Assembly: GCA_919901895.1 (NCBI GenBank)
Contig: CAKKQI010000416.1
Location: forward strand, 1-6,359
From: Candidatus Brocadiaceae bacterium
GTDB taxonomy: Bacteria > Planctomycetota > MHYJ01 > JACQXL01 > CAKKQI01
Direction of reading: 5' to 3'
DNA length: 6,359 nucleotides
Of this stretch, positions 1-6,262 are shown piece by piece; positions within the stretch are counted from its first letter, which is position 1, and each line of letters opens with the position of its first letter. The position numbers were made by a program, and so were the translations under genes. The notes under the pieces were generated by a model. That model worked only from the letters and a program-made list of their open reading frames with translations, was not told where the DNA came from and did no database searches.

Positions 1-108
1 CTCCGCCACGCTGCGGTTGCCGATCGCGGTGAACAATCCGGGCGGCGTGCCGCTGGTGTTCCGGATGGAGGCGCCGCCGGATCTGGTGGCGTTCGACAGC
101 GTCGCCGA
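1..108. other. GC-rich segment inside the acs frame that does not match acetyl-CoA synthetase
   Basis: The first two 60-base blocks are 70% GC by hand count, against 60% in the third block and 50% in the fourth. The acs frame stays open here, but the peptide after GVVPEI is rich in S, T, G, N and A and lacks the expected family sequence (a D..G turn, then GYLVI..PWPG). The antisense frame starting at base 2 is also open, and its wobble positions coincide with those of the acs frame, so high GC at third positions cannot say which strand is coding. It may be the end of a foreign or chimeric piece joined to acs, or a genuinely divergent acs tail. The exact junction cannot be fixed by eye and lies around 105-120. 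Confidence 0.5.
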
Positions 109-1800
109 TATCTCCGGCACCACCCCAAAGAAAGGTACGGAAGCAGAACCAGGTTTAACGGCCGTGGCGCCCGGGAATGGTGTAATTAAAATTCCGCCGG
201 TTTCGGTCTGCCACCACGTGTCAAGAATCGGGCATCGTTCCTGTCCGATATTCTTATAATACCACATCCAGGCCTCTGGATTAATCGGTTCGCCCACGCT
301 TCCTAAAATCCGCAGTGATGACAGGTCGTGTTTCTTCGGCCATTCTTCACCAAAAGCCATCAACGCCCTGATGGCGGTGGGCGCCGTATAAAAAATACTG
401 ACTTTATGTTTTTCCACGACTTCCCAGAAACGGTCCGGCTGGGGATAGGTCGGTATGCCTTCAAACATCACCTCGGTGGCTCCGGCGGCCAGCGGACCGT
501 AAACGATATAACTATGCCCGGTGACCCAGCCGACATCGGCCGTGCACCAGAAGATATCCTCGTCCCGGACGTCAAATATCCATTTGAAAGTCAGATAAGC
601 ATAAAGTAAATAGCCGCCGGTGGTATGCATTACGCCTTTGGGTTTACCCGTGCTTCCGCTGGTGTAAAGGATAAAAAGCGGGTCTTCGGCATCCATTTCC
701 TCATATTCGCAGGTATCCGGCAGGGTTTTATCATTGGCCAATTCATGCCACCAGGCATCGCGTTGCGGATGGATATTGACCGAAATACCGGTATGTTTCA
801 CAACGATTACTTTTTCCACGGATGGTATTTTTTCCAAGGCCTTATCCAGATTTGCTTTTAATCCGATAATTTTTCCGCCCCGGGCGCCTCCATCCGCAGT
901 GATGATCACCTTAGAGCCGCAATCTAAAATCCGGTCAACCAGTGATTCCGCGCTGAACCCGCCGAAGACGACGCTGTGGATGGCGCCGATTCTGGCGCAG
1001 GCCAGCATGGCAATCGGCAGTTCCGGTATCATCGGCAGATAAATCGTAACGCGGTCGCCTTTTTTTACGCCGAGCCGCCGCAGGATATTGGCAAAGCGGC
1101 AGGTTTCGCGGTAAAGACGCTGATAACTATAAATGCGGGTTTCACCGCTTTCCCCTTCCCAGATGAGGGCGGCTTTATTCCGGCGATCGGAATCAAGATG
1201 GCGGTCCAGGCAATTATAAGCGGCATTAAGTTTGCCTCCGGTAAACCATTTTATCTGGCCTTTGGCAAAATTACTGTCCCTGACTTTTTTCCATTTTTTA
1301 AACCAATTTAAGTCCTCCGCCCTTTCGGCCCAGAATTTTTCCGGGTTCTCAACCGATTGCTTATAAAGTTCCTTATACTGTTTGAAATTTTTAATGTGGG
1401 CCTTTTCTGATAATTCTTTCGGCGGGTTAAATTTGCGCGTTTCCTGCAGAACCGATTCAATGGCTTCCACTTCAGCCAGTTCCGGAACGGCGATGGGACC
1501 GTGCATCGGCGCGATTTCGCCGTGATATTCGGAAACAAGTTTAGCGGCCTTTCCGCCGGTGGTTTCCACCAGCGGGATAATTTCATACTCCACCATTCCG
1601 ACGAATTTTAAAGTCAGTGCGGCTAACTGTTCGGAGTTATCAGCTTCCACAATGTCGATAAAACCGCCTTTCCGCCCCACCATAGAATAACGGCCCAGTA
1701 TTTTTAATCCCAGAGGCGGATTATCAAAAACCTCTTTTTCTTTGGCGTGGATATCGGTAATGCGCAAAGGGTCGTATTTTCCGATAAGAGCAAAAAGCAT
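1..1800 (-). CDS. acs: Acetyl-CoA synthetase (AMP-forming) with an N-terminal extra domain; partial, 3' end beyond the window
   Basis: Activates acetate with ATP and CoA to acetyl-CoA, AMP and pyrophosphate in the cytoplasm. The frame is open from ATG (1798-1800) to the edge, 600 codons. Residues 1-80 form a small alpha+beta domain resembling DUF3303-type proteins (tentative), followed by a linker to about residue 120. The synthetase proper starts near residue 123 and follows E. coli Acs closely: [34 protein letters not shown], the P-loop [10 protein letters not shown] at 380-389, [30 protein letters not shown] and the motif [10 protein letters not shown] at 527-536. Homology holds through PFFGVVPEI (about residue 564), after which the last 36 codons do not match the expected family sequence. 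The C-terminal domain with the regulatory acetylated lysine is not in the window. The start is supported by GGAG 8 bases upstream and a good promoter. Identity is secure; the extra domain and the far end are not. Confidence 0.93.
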   Translation of the reverse strand, partial: MLFALIGKYDPLRITDIHAKEKEVFDNPPLGLKILGRYSMVGRKGGFIDIVEADNSEQLAALTLKFVGMVEYEIIPLVETTGGKAAKLVSEYHGEIAPMHGPIAVPELAEVEAIESVLQETRKFNPPKELSEKAHIKNFKQYKELYKQSVENPEKFWAERAEDLNWFKKWKKVRDSNFAKGQIKWFTGGKLNAAYNCLDRHLDSDRRNKAALIWEGESGETRIYSYQRLYRETCRFANILRRLGVKKGDRVTIYLPMIPELPIAMLACARIGAIHSVVFGGFSAESLVDRILDCGSKVIITADGGARGGKIIGLKANLDKALEKIPSVEKVIVVKHTGISVNIHPQRDAWWHELANDKTLPDTCEYEEMDAEDPLFILYTSGSTGKPKGVMHTTGGYLLYAYLTFKWIFDVRDEDIFWCTADVGWVTGHSYIVYGPLAAGATEVMFEGIPTYPQPDRFWEVVEKHKVSIFYTAPTAIRALMAFGEEWPKKHDLSSLRILGSVGEPINPEAWMWYYKNIGQERCPILDTWWQTETGGILITPFPGATAVKPGSASVPFFGVVPEISATLSNATRSGGASIRNTSGTPPGLFTAIGNRSVAE

Positions 1801-1808
1801 AATAGGTT

Positions 1809-1859
1809 CTCCGTAAAATAATATACTCGTAATTATACCTGTGTCGCCGCCAAAATCAA
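1809..1859 (-). promoter_or_regulatory. Sigma70-type promoter and ribosome-binding site of acs
   Basis: On the minus strand, TTGATT (1854-1859) and a perfect TATAAT (1832-1837) are separated by 16 bases. Transcription would start near 1825 and give a leader of about 25 bases. GGAG (1809-1812) lies 8 bases before the ATG, which supports that start codon and places the extra N-terminal domain inside the translated product. This is a consensus match only. Confidence 0.6.
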
Positions 1860-1918
1860 GTAAAATTATAAAGAGAGGATTTTTGTGTTTGCCATTTTAC
1901 TTGTTAGCAAGGTAAAAT
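1813..1918. repeat. Four copies of GTAAAAT in the divergent promoter region
   Basis: GTAAAAT occurs at 1813-1819, 1860-1866 and 1912-1918 on the plus strand and inverted (ATTTTAC) at 1894-1900. Each lies at a promoter position: just before the acs ribosome-binding site, beside the acs -35 box, and on both sides of the -35 box of the hydrolase gene. The region is AT-rich, so chance copies are possible. The placement suggests half-sites for a shared regulator. Confidence 0.4.
1894..1918. promoter_or_regulatory. Imperfect palindrome, candidate operator
   Basis: ATTTTAC-TTG (1894-1903) pairs with CAA-G-GTAAAAT (1908-1918) around a TTAG centre: ten paired bases with a single unpaired G at 1911. 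It encloses the proposed -35 box of the hydrolase gene (1901-1906) and lies upstream of that gene's predicted transcription start, so it would act as DNA rather than as an RNA hairpin. A bound repressor would block the plus-strand promoter. The regulator is unknown. Confidence 0.42.
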
Positions 1919-1948
1919 CTGGTATAATAGGCGGTTGGAGTTTGGAGG
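1901..1948 (+). promoter_or_regulatory. Sigma70-type promoter and ribosome-binding site of the carbon-nitrogen hydrolase gene
   Basis: TTGTTA (1901-1906) and a perfect TATAAT (1923-1928) are 16 bases apart, predicting a start near 1935. A strong GGAGG (1944-1948) lies 9 bases before the ATG at 1958, which fixes the start codon. This promoter and the acs promoter point in opposite directions, with their -35 boxes about 40 bases apart. Confidence 0.6.
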
Positions 1949-1957
1949 GAGCGAATT

Positions 1958-2824
1958 ATGTCTAAGATTATTCGTTGCGGCCTGATTCAGGCGGCTAATG
2001 TTAAAGGACCGGCCTCATCCAACGCGGTTATCAAAAAAGCGATGATTGATAAACATCTTAAAATGATTACGCAGGCCGCCCGGCAGAAAGTTCAGATTCT
2101 CTGTCTTCAGGAGATTTTTTACGGGCCTTATTTTGCGGCCGAACAGAATCCGCGCTGGTATCAATTAGCCGAAAAAGTGCCGGAAGGACCGACCACTTCT
2201 TTAATGCGTAAAATTGCTCGAAAACATAAAATGGTTCTGGTGGTCCCCTTATTTGAAGAAGTAATGGCCGGTGAATATTATAATACCGCGGTTGTAATTG
2301 ATGCGGACGGTAAATACCTGGGTAAATACCGCAAGGTCCATCTCCCCCACTGTTATCCGGGATTCTGGGAGAAATTTTATTTCCGCCCCGGCAACCTGGG
2401 TTATCCGGTTTTTGAGACGAAGTATGCCAAGATTGGGGTGTATCTTTGTTACGACCGTCATTTTCCCGAAGGGACGCGGATTATGGGACTAAAAGGAGCG
2501 GAAATCGTGTTTAATCCTAATGCCACAGTCAGCGGATTATCCGAACATATCTGGACACTGGAGATGCCGGCCCACGCGGCGATTAATCAGTATTTTGTTG
2601 CCGTGATTAACCGGGTCGGAAAAGAGCCCTGGCCGATCGGTGAATTTTACGGATCAAGTTATTTTGCCGATCCGCGCGGACAGGTTATAAAAAAAGCCGG
2701 CCGTGATAAGGATGAATTACTGGTGGCTGACCTTGACCTGGGGATGGTCAGGAAAGTGCGTGATAACTGGCAGTTTTATCGGGACCGGAAACCGGAAACT
2801 TATGGCGAAATTCTTAATCTATAA
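1958..2824 (+). CDS. Carbon-nitrogen hydrolase (nitrilase superfamily), probable beta-ureidopropionase / N-carbamoyl amidohydrolase
   Basis: Predicted cytoplasmic amidohydrolase of 288 residues, the usual size for a single-domain nitrilase-superfamily enzyme. The Glu-Lys-Cys triad is visible: E52 in LQEIFYGPYF, K126 in KYRKVHLP and C164 in YLCYDRHFPEG. E138 in GFWEKFYFRPGN matches the second glutamate of N-carbamoyl amidohydrolases. CYDRHFPEG, the FNPNATVSGLSEHIW stretch and the late FYRDRKPETY resemble beta-ureidopropionase, which converts 3-ureidopropionate to beta-alanine, CO2 and ammonia. N-carbamoylputrescine amidohydrolase is a near relative, but it usually has CWDQWFPE at the nucleophile. 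There is no signal peptide. No other pyrimidine-degradation or polyamine gene is in the window, so the substrate is inferred from motifs alone. The gene is divergent from acs and may share control with it. It ends 3 bases before the stop of the convergent toroid gene. Confidence 0.9.
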   Translation: MSKIIRCGLIQAANVKGPASSNAVIKKAMIDKHLKMITQAARQKVQILCLQEIFYGPYFAAEQNPRWYQLAEKVPEGPTTSLMRKIARKHKMVLVVPLFEEVMAGEYYNTAVVIDADGKYLGKYRKVHLPHCYPGFWEKFYFRPGNLGYPVFETKYAKIGVYLCYDRHFPEGTRIMGLKGAEIVFNPNATVSGLSEHIWTLEMPAHAAINQYFVAVINRVGKEPWPIGEFYGSSYFADPRGQVIKKAGRDKDELLVADLDLGMVRKVRDNWQFYRDRKPETYGEILNL

Positions 2825-2827
2825 TTA

Positions 2828-3997
2828 TTATTTAGATCCTGTTTCCACTGTTTTTAATTTTAATTTAGGGGTTGCTTTTTTAAGAAAGAGTAACGCAAAA
2901 CAGGTGTCTAAAATAATATTGCTACCAGCATCAGTAGTATTATTCCAGCTCCCATCCTTAGCGTTTTGGGCTTGAAGAAGATATTGTACCCCTTCTTCAT
3001 ACCACTGATGATTACCGATCTGATTCGTATTTAAAACCGCACCCACCCGTTCCACGCCATAAATATAATAATAATGCCACCAGTTATTATCCATTAAAAA
3101 AAAATTGGCTTCACCGGGGTTCTGGTTAAAAACTAAATTGCCCGAAAGCCAGGATAGACCTTTCTGAATGGATTGATTATTCTGAATATCTTCTTTCAGG
3201 TAAAATTTGGCAATGGCCAGACCGCAAATACAAGCGCAGGTCATACTGCCATAAGGTACTCTGGGCCCATTGGGACCCATTTTCCCGTCGTAAGTCCAGC
3301 CGCCACTGCTTAATTGGTTTTTTTCTAAAAAATTAGCCGCGTCTTTCCACGTTTCTTCCGGAATAACCACGCCACTTCGTGCCGCCGAACGCAGTCCTAA
3401 AAGGGCAAACTGGGTATTAGAATTATCACCATTCTTCGGCCGTTTATGTTCTCCTCGCTTAACAATAATTTTTTTTAAGGCCTGTTTACCGGAAGACGAG
3501 ACTGTTTTATCAGCAGAAGCATCTGTTCCTGTAATCACTTCTATTAATTCGGCCGGTTCTTTGCCGATTATCAGACGGGTCGCCGGGTCCGGTTTGCTCT
3601 GATAATCCCATTGTCCGTTCTGACACTGCGAAGAAACCAGCGCCTGGGCTAGGTCAGCAATCTTTGATTGATATTTCTGCCGGTCGACCATTTCTAAGAC
3701 CATTAGGGCAACCGCTACTCGGTAGGTTTCTTTGGTTGTGGCATTTACGATCTGGGTAATCCCTTGCGAGAGGACACTGTTTTCCTTAGGATCAACCCCG
3801 GCATGAAGTAACGTTAAAACAACTAATTCGCTTTCCCTTCCTTTAGGGCCTTTTTTAAGTAAAAAATTTACTCCTTTATCAATGGCTTCATTTATCTTTT
3901 TTTGTTGTTCCGGGTCATTTTCAGAAAACCCGTCGCGGCAAATAAATAATATTACCAACATTAACATCATTATGGTCAGTTTGAAATAAAGGTGCAT
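2828..3997 (-). CDS. Exported alpha/alpha-toroid protein (prenyltransferase / squalene-cyclase-like repeats), function unknown
   Basis: About 389 residues from ATG (3995-3997). The N-terminus is a signal peptide: MHLYFK, a hydrophobic run rich in M, L, V and I to about residue 19, then a possible cut after GFS (25). A GTG at 4034-4036 would add 13 residues and overlap DUF366 by 14 bases. Neither start has a clear Shine-Dalgarno site; the ATG gives the more normal signal peptide. Three QW-type motifs mark toroid repeats: QCQNGQW (124-130), QLSSGGW (228-234) and the longer QNAKDGSW (344-351). NWWHYYYIYGVERVG (305-319) and LDTCFALLFL (363-372) match a large family of uncharacterised planctomycete toroid proteins. 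A lysine-, serine- and threonine-rich linker spans about 137-192. The acid DxDD motif of squalene-hopene cyclases is absent, so terpene cyclisation is unlikely; an extracytoplasmic scaffold or binding role is possible. It is the last gene of the four-gene unit. Confidence 0.85.
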   Translation of the reverse strand: MHLYFKLTIMMLMLVILFICRDGFSENDPEQQKKINEAIDKGVNFLLKKGPKGRESELVVLTLLHAGVDPKENSVLSQGITQIVNATTKETYRVAVALMVLEMVDRQKYQSKIADLAQALVSSQCQNGQWDYQSKPDPATRLIIGKEPAELIEVITGTDASADKTVSSSGKQALKKIIVKRGEHKRPKNGDNSNTQFALLGLRSAARSGVVIPEETWKDAANFLEKNQLSSGGWTYDGKMGPNGPRVPYGSMTCACICGLAIAKFYLKEDIQNNQSIQKGLSWLSGNLVFNQNPGEANFFLMDNNWWHYYYIYGVERVGAVLNTNQIGNHQWYEEGVQYLLQAQNAKDGSWNNTTDAGSNIILDTCFALLFLKKATPKLKLKTVETGSK

Positions 3998-4022
3998 ATG
4001 AAGATAGAGTTTTGAATTAAAG

Positions 4023-4619
4023 TTAGCAAATACCACGCACTTTTGCTCGGGCCATTGTTATATCATCCATTTCCTGGATATAACGTTCCATGGCTTCAAG
4101 GGCCAGCGTTTTTGGATTGATTCCGTAGTTTTGAAGTGATGTAGTTTTAAACGGCCGGCCTCGATTAAATCGGGGTGTTCCTTTAGAAGTGATATTGATG
4201 CCGAAATGAATTTTGGTGGAAACAGGCGTAAGAGTCGCAATAGAAATGGTCAGTTTAGCATTGTCGTCAAATAAGTCATCGCCCCGGCGGGTTAGATTTT
4301 TTTCGATTCCTGTCCGCCGATGAGGCCGGTTTGATTCAATTATTTCTTTAATCAATGTTGCGAAAAGTCGTTGGCGAATGATGGTTTTTTCCAGGTCCAT
4401 CTCAAAATGTTCAATGATAAAATGAAGCATTGAATCGCCGCGGATTGAGCAGCCGGCCAGCAGGTCTTCACAATCAACGATATTCTTAGACGGGATGGCG
4501 CAGGGACCGCTGAAAGCAATAATGCTATCGCCCTGGAGTCCGAATTTTTTAAAAGCCCAGAGAGAACTCAGCTGGGAACCGTCGTATTTAATTTGTGGTG
4601 AGACCCAAAGGTTTTTCAT
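4023..4619 (-). CDS. DUF366 family protein, function unknown
   Basis: 198 residues, close to the length I expect for DUF366, a family known in archaea and some bacteria without an established biochemical role. Features recognised: YDGSQLSSLWA (12-22), IAFSGPC (34-40), DCED (49-52), LHFIIEHFEMDLEK (65-78), RQRL (82-85), RRGDDLFDDNAKLTISIAT (111-129) and INITSKGTP (141-149). The clustered D, R and H residues suggest a soluble enzyme with a polar or metal-binding site, but this is inference. There is no signal peptide or membrane segment, so it is probably cytoplasmic, unlike its exported neighbours. The ATG (4617-4619) has no Shine-Dalgarno site; the 21-base gap upstream is almost entirely A/T and forms most of an inverted repeat. 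The C-terminus ends RAKVRGIC, just before the toroid gene. The family call is confident; no function is assigned. Confidence 0.85.
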   Translation of the reverse strand: MKNLWVSPQIKYDGSQLSSLWAFKKFGLQGDSIIAFSGPCAIPSKNIVDCEDLLAGCSIRGDSMLHFIIEHFEMDLEKTIIRQRLFATLIKEIIESNRPHRRTGIEKNLTRRGDDLFDDNAKLTISIATLTPVSTKIHFGINITSKGTPRFNRGRPFKTTSLQNYGINPKTLALEAMERYIQEMDDITMARAKVRGIC

Positions 4620-4620
4620 T

Positions 4621-4644
4621 ATAAATTTTTTGCGAAAAATTTAT
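4621..4644. repeat. Perfect 10-bp AT-only inverted repeat at the HEAT/DUF366 junction
   Basis: ATAAATTTTT (4621-4630) and AAAAATTTAT (4635-4644) are exact reverse complements around a TGCG loop. The repeat includes the TAA stop of the HEAT gene (4641-4643) and ends two bases before the DUF366 ATG. With no G-C pair in the stem it is not a convincing intrinsic terminator. In RNA it would fold over the region where a ribosome loads onto DUF366, so it could tune translation of that gene. It could also be a protein-binding site or mere AT-richness. Confidence 0.5.
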
Positions 4645-5207
4645 TTTCCCTGAAACCATTTTTGCCAGATTTCAACATTATTTGGTAAGGATTGACCGGT
4701 TATTTTTTGTAAGACCAGCCAGGCGGCTTGATTTACGCTTGGTTCGGCGTCTTCAAGCCGGTTGATAAGTATGGGAATAATTTTTGAATCATTGATGTTA
4801 CCAAGGGCCTGGGTGGCTCCCCGGCGGACCAGGGCCACAGGATCATTTTCCACCACCTGCGCTAATCCATTAATGGCTGAGGCATCCCCGATATTTCCCA
4901 AAGCCAACGCCGATTCATAACGAACCCACTCGTTTTGGTCTTTGAGCGCATTCAATAAAGCCGGGACGGATTCGGTTGCTTTAAATTTACCCAGATAAAT
5001 AGCGGCTTGGGAACGAACCAGGGCATTACTATCGTTTTTTAATACGTTGATAAATTCAGGAAGATACGCTTTAAAATTACCTGAATGGGCGAGTTCAATC
5101 AGTGCCTGGCGACGGAGATCAGAGTCGGTTGAACTTAACGCTCCTTTATTTGAAGAACAGCCGACTGAAATTAATACAATAACGAGCGGTAACCACAATT
5201 TCCACAC
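4641..5207 (-). CDS. HEAT-repeat lipoprotein
   Basis: 188 residues. The start is GTG (5205-5207), and its first base is the last base of the amidase TAG stop, an overlap typical of translational coupling; only a weak AAAGG lies 11 bases upstream. The N-terminus MWKLW, a hydrophobic run, then ISVGC with C17 followed by SSN is a lipoprotein signal, so the protein is probably lipid-anchored to a membrane. Residues 29-170 hold about five HEAT/PBS-lyase-type helical repeats of about 31 residues, seen as recurring VR..AA/ALALGN and VPALL/IPILI patterns at about 29-57, 60-90, 92-121, 124-152 and 154-170. The tail ITGQ...VEIWQKWF resembles the end of many planctomycete HEAT proteins. Such repeats bind protein partners; the likely role is an adaptor, perhaps for the amidase or the toroid protein, which is inferred from context only. 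Confidence 0.87.
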   Translation of the reverse strand: MWKLWLPLVIVLISVGCSSNKGALSSTDSDLRRQALIELAHSGNFKAYLPEFINVLKNDSNALVRSQAAIYLGKFKATESVPALLNALKDQNEWVRYESALALGNIGDASAINGLAQVVENDPVALVRRGATQALGNINDSKIIPILINRLEDAEPSVNQAAWLVLQKITGQSLPNNVEIWQKWFQGK

Positions 5208-6262
5208 TATTTGGTAAACCTTTCGTTTTTTAAGATAATTGTCTGGTAATTCAAGATTGCCTCGCCTAATTTTTCAGCGATCTGCTGGCGGTAGGAAGTC
5301 GTGGCCAATTTATGGCAGGCCGTTTTATTAGAAAGATAATCCATTTCCACCAGAAGAGATGGGCATTCGGTTTTTTTGATAACCTTAAAACGGGCATTTC
5401 TTATTCCCCGGTCCGGTGTATTTAATTTTTCAAAGGCATCTTTGATTTCTTCGGCAAGATCCTGCGTTTCTTTTTTATATTCATCACGTAATACATAATT
5501 CAAAACTTTTTTCGTATCATTATCTAATGAATCATCGCTCTGGTTAATCCGGTCTAATTTTATCTTATGGTTGGAAACCGGTTTTTCCTCGCAATAATAT
5601 ATTTCGAATCCGCGGACGCTTGAATCACTGCACCAGTTGGCATGGATGGAAATAAATAAGTCCGGTTGTTCCCGGTTGGCAATATCAATGCGACGCTGGA
5701 GATCCTCATCCAAGCTGGGAGCGAGATTAGCATCACGTTCTCTGGTCATAATAACGGTGATGTCTTTTTCTTCCAATATTTTTTTTAGCCGTTTGGCGAC
5801 ATCCAGGGTAATCTGTTTTTCTAAAAGTCCGTTTTTGCCTCTGGCCCCGCGAAAGATCCCGCCGTGGCCGGCATCAAGCACGACTTTTTTTATCGTATTG
5901 TTTTCTTCCGTCCGGTCCTGTTCTTGTTGCGAATATTCTTTCAGCATTGTTGCAATCCGGGTAAAATTATTTGAGGGAACGGCAATTTTACCGTCAACTA
6001 TTTTGGCTTCGTTGTCTAGAAAAGTTAATTTGTTATTTATCATGACGCTGGACATCCCGGCGCAGAGAGTCATCTGATAGCCGTTACCGGAGAATGTTTC
6101 CCGTCCGGTAATCGGGTCGCGTTCATGTCTTAAACCGTACTTGAGGGCTAATTGATTAAGCGGGACATACTCCGGGCCCGTTTCGGTGAAAATTGAAAAA
6201 GAAGGAGCGGTTAAACAAATTAAAACAAAAAAAATAATAATCAAATGCTGTTTGAGGTGCAT
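5207..6262 (-). CDS. Secreted N-acetylmuramoyl-L-alanine amidase (Amidase_3) with N-terminal stalk-like domain
   Basis: Zinc amidase that cuts the bond between N-acetylmuramic acid and L-alanine in peptidoglycan (EC 3.5.1.28). The chosen start is ATG (6260-6262), with AAAGG 7 bases upstream, giving 351 residues; a TTG at 6284-6286 would put that site inside the gene. Residues 1-23 are a signal peptide (MHLKQ, hydrophobic core, cut near SFS). Residues about 30-105 (YVPLNQLALKYGL through KIAVPSNNFTRIATML) resemble the copper-amine-oxidase-N / stalk domain often placed before bacterial amidases. The catalytic domain spans about 126-340: zinc ligands H133 in DAGHGG, E148 in GLLEKQ and H207 in SIHAN, and catalytic E306 in LLVEMDYLSN. 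All key residues are present. An acidic, lysine-rich segment at about 225-265 separates GFEIYY from the next helix. It is the first gene of the four-gene unit and its TAG stop overlaps the HEAT start. It suggests the host has peptidoglycan. Confidence 0.93.
   Translation of the reverse strand: MHLKQHLIIIFFVLICLTAPSFSIFTETGPEYVPLNQLALKYGLRHERDPITGRETFSGNGYQMTLCAGMSSVMINNKLTFLDNEAKIVDGKIAVPSNNFTRIATMLKEYSQQEQDRTEENNTIKKVVLDAGHGGIFRGARGKNGLLEKQITLDVAKRLKKILEEKDITVIMTRERDANLAPSLDEDLQRRIDIANREQPDLFISIHANWCSDSSVRGFEIYYCEEKPVSNHKIKLDRINQSDDSLDNDTKKVLNYVLRDEYKKETQDLAEEIKDAFEKLNTPDRGIRNARFKVIKKTECPSLLVEMDYLSNKTACHKLATTSYRQQIAEKLGEAILNYQTIILKNERFTK

Noticed and set aside
1..108. A separate plus-strand gene in the GC-rich end
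   Set aside because: An open frame with high-GC wobble exists, but the antisense acs frame shares those wobble positions, the stretch is short and no family is recognisable.
17..1311. Plus-strand open frames of 78-111 codons across 1-1311
   Set aside because: They lie antisense to acs, whose minus-strand translation matches the family motif by motif. The plus frames have no ribosome-binding sites and no recognisable domains.
1308..1586. Minus-strand 92-codon open frame
   Set aside because: It is a frame-shifted shadow of acs residues about 72-164, and the true frame is continuous there.
2249..2492. Small open frames on both strands inside the hydrolase gene
   Set aside because: The hydrolase frame covers this stretch with its catalytic K126 and C164; the alternatives are shadows.
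2828..3997. Squalene-hopene cyclase
   Set aside because: It is shorter than a cyclase, has a signal peptide, and lacks DxDD; only the toroid repeat pattern is shared.
4034..4036. GTG at 4036 as the start of the toroid gene
   Set aside because: It has no Shine-Dalgarno site and adds a long polar stretch before the signal peptide; the ATG at 3997 fits better, though the GTG cannot be excluded.
4275..4320. DUF366 as a lipoate/biotin ligase relative, from the GDDLF.DNAKL stretch
   Set aside because: The similarity to the ligase pattern is loose and the rest of the protein does not follow it; it is not enough to assign a function.
4621..4644. Intrinsic terminator between the HEAT and DUF366 genes
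   Set aside because: The stem has no G-C pairs and starts inside a coding region; the downstream gene follows at once. Weak pairing makes termination unlikely.
5637..6077. Plus-strand 146-codon open frame
   Set aside because: It is antisense to the amidase catalytic domain, and its serine-rich, low-information peptide is typical of a reverse-complement shadow.
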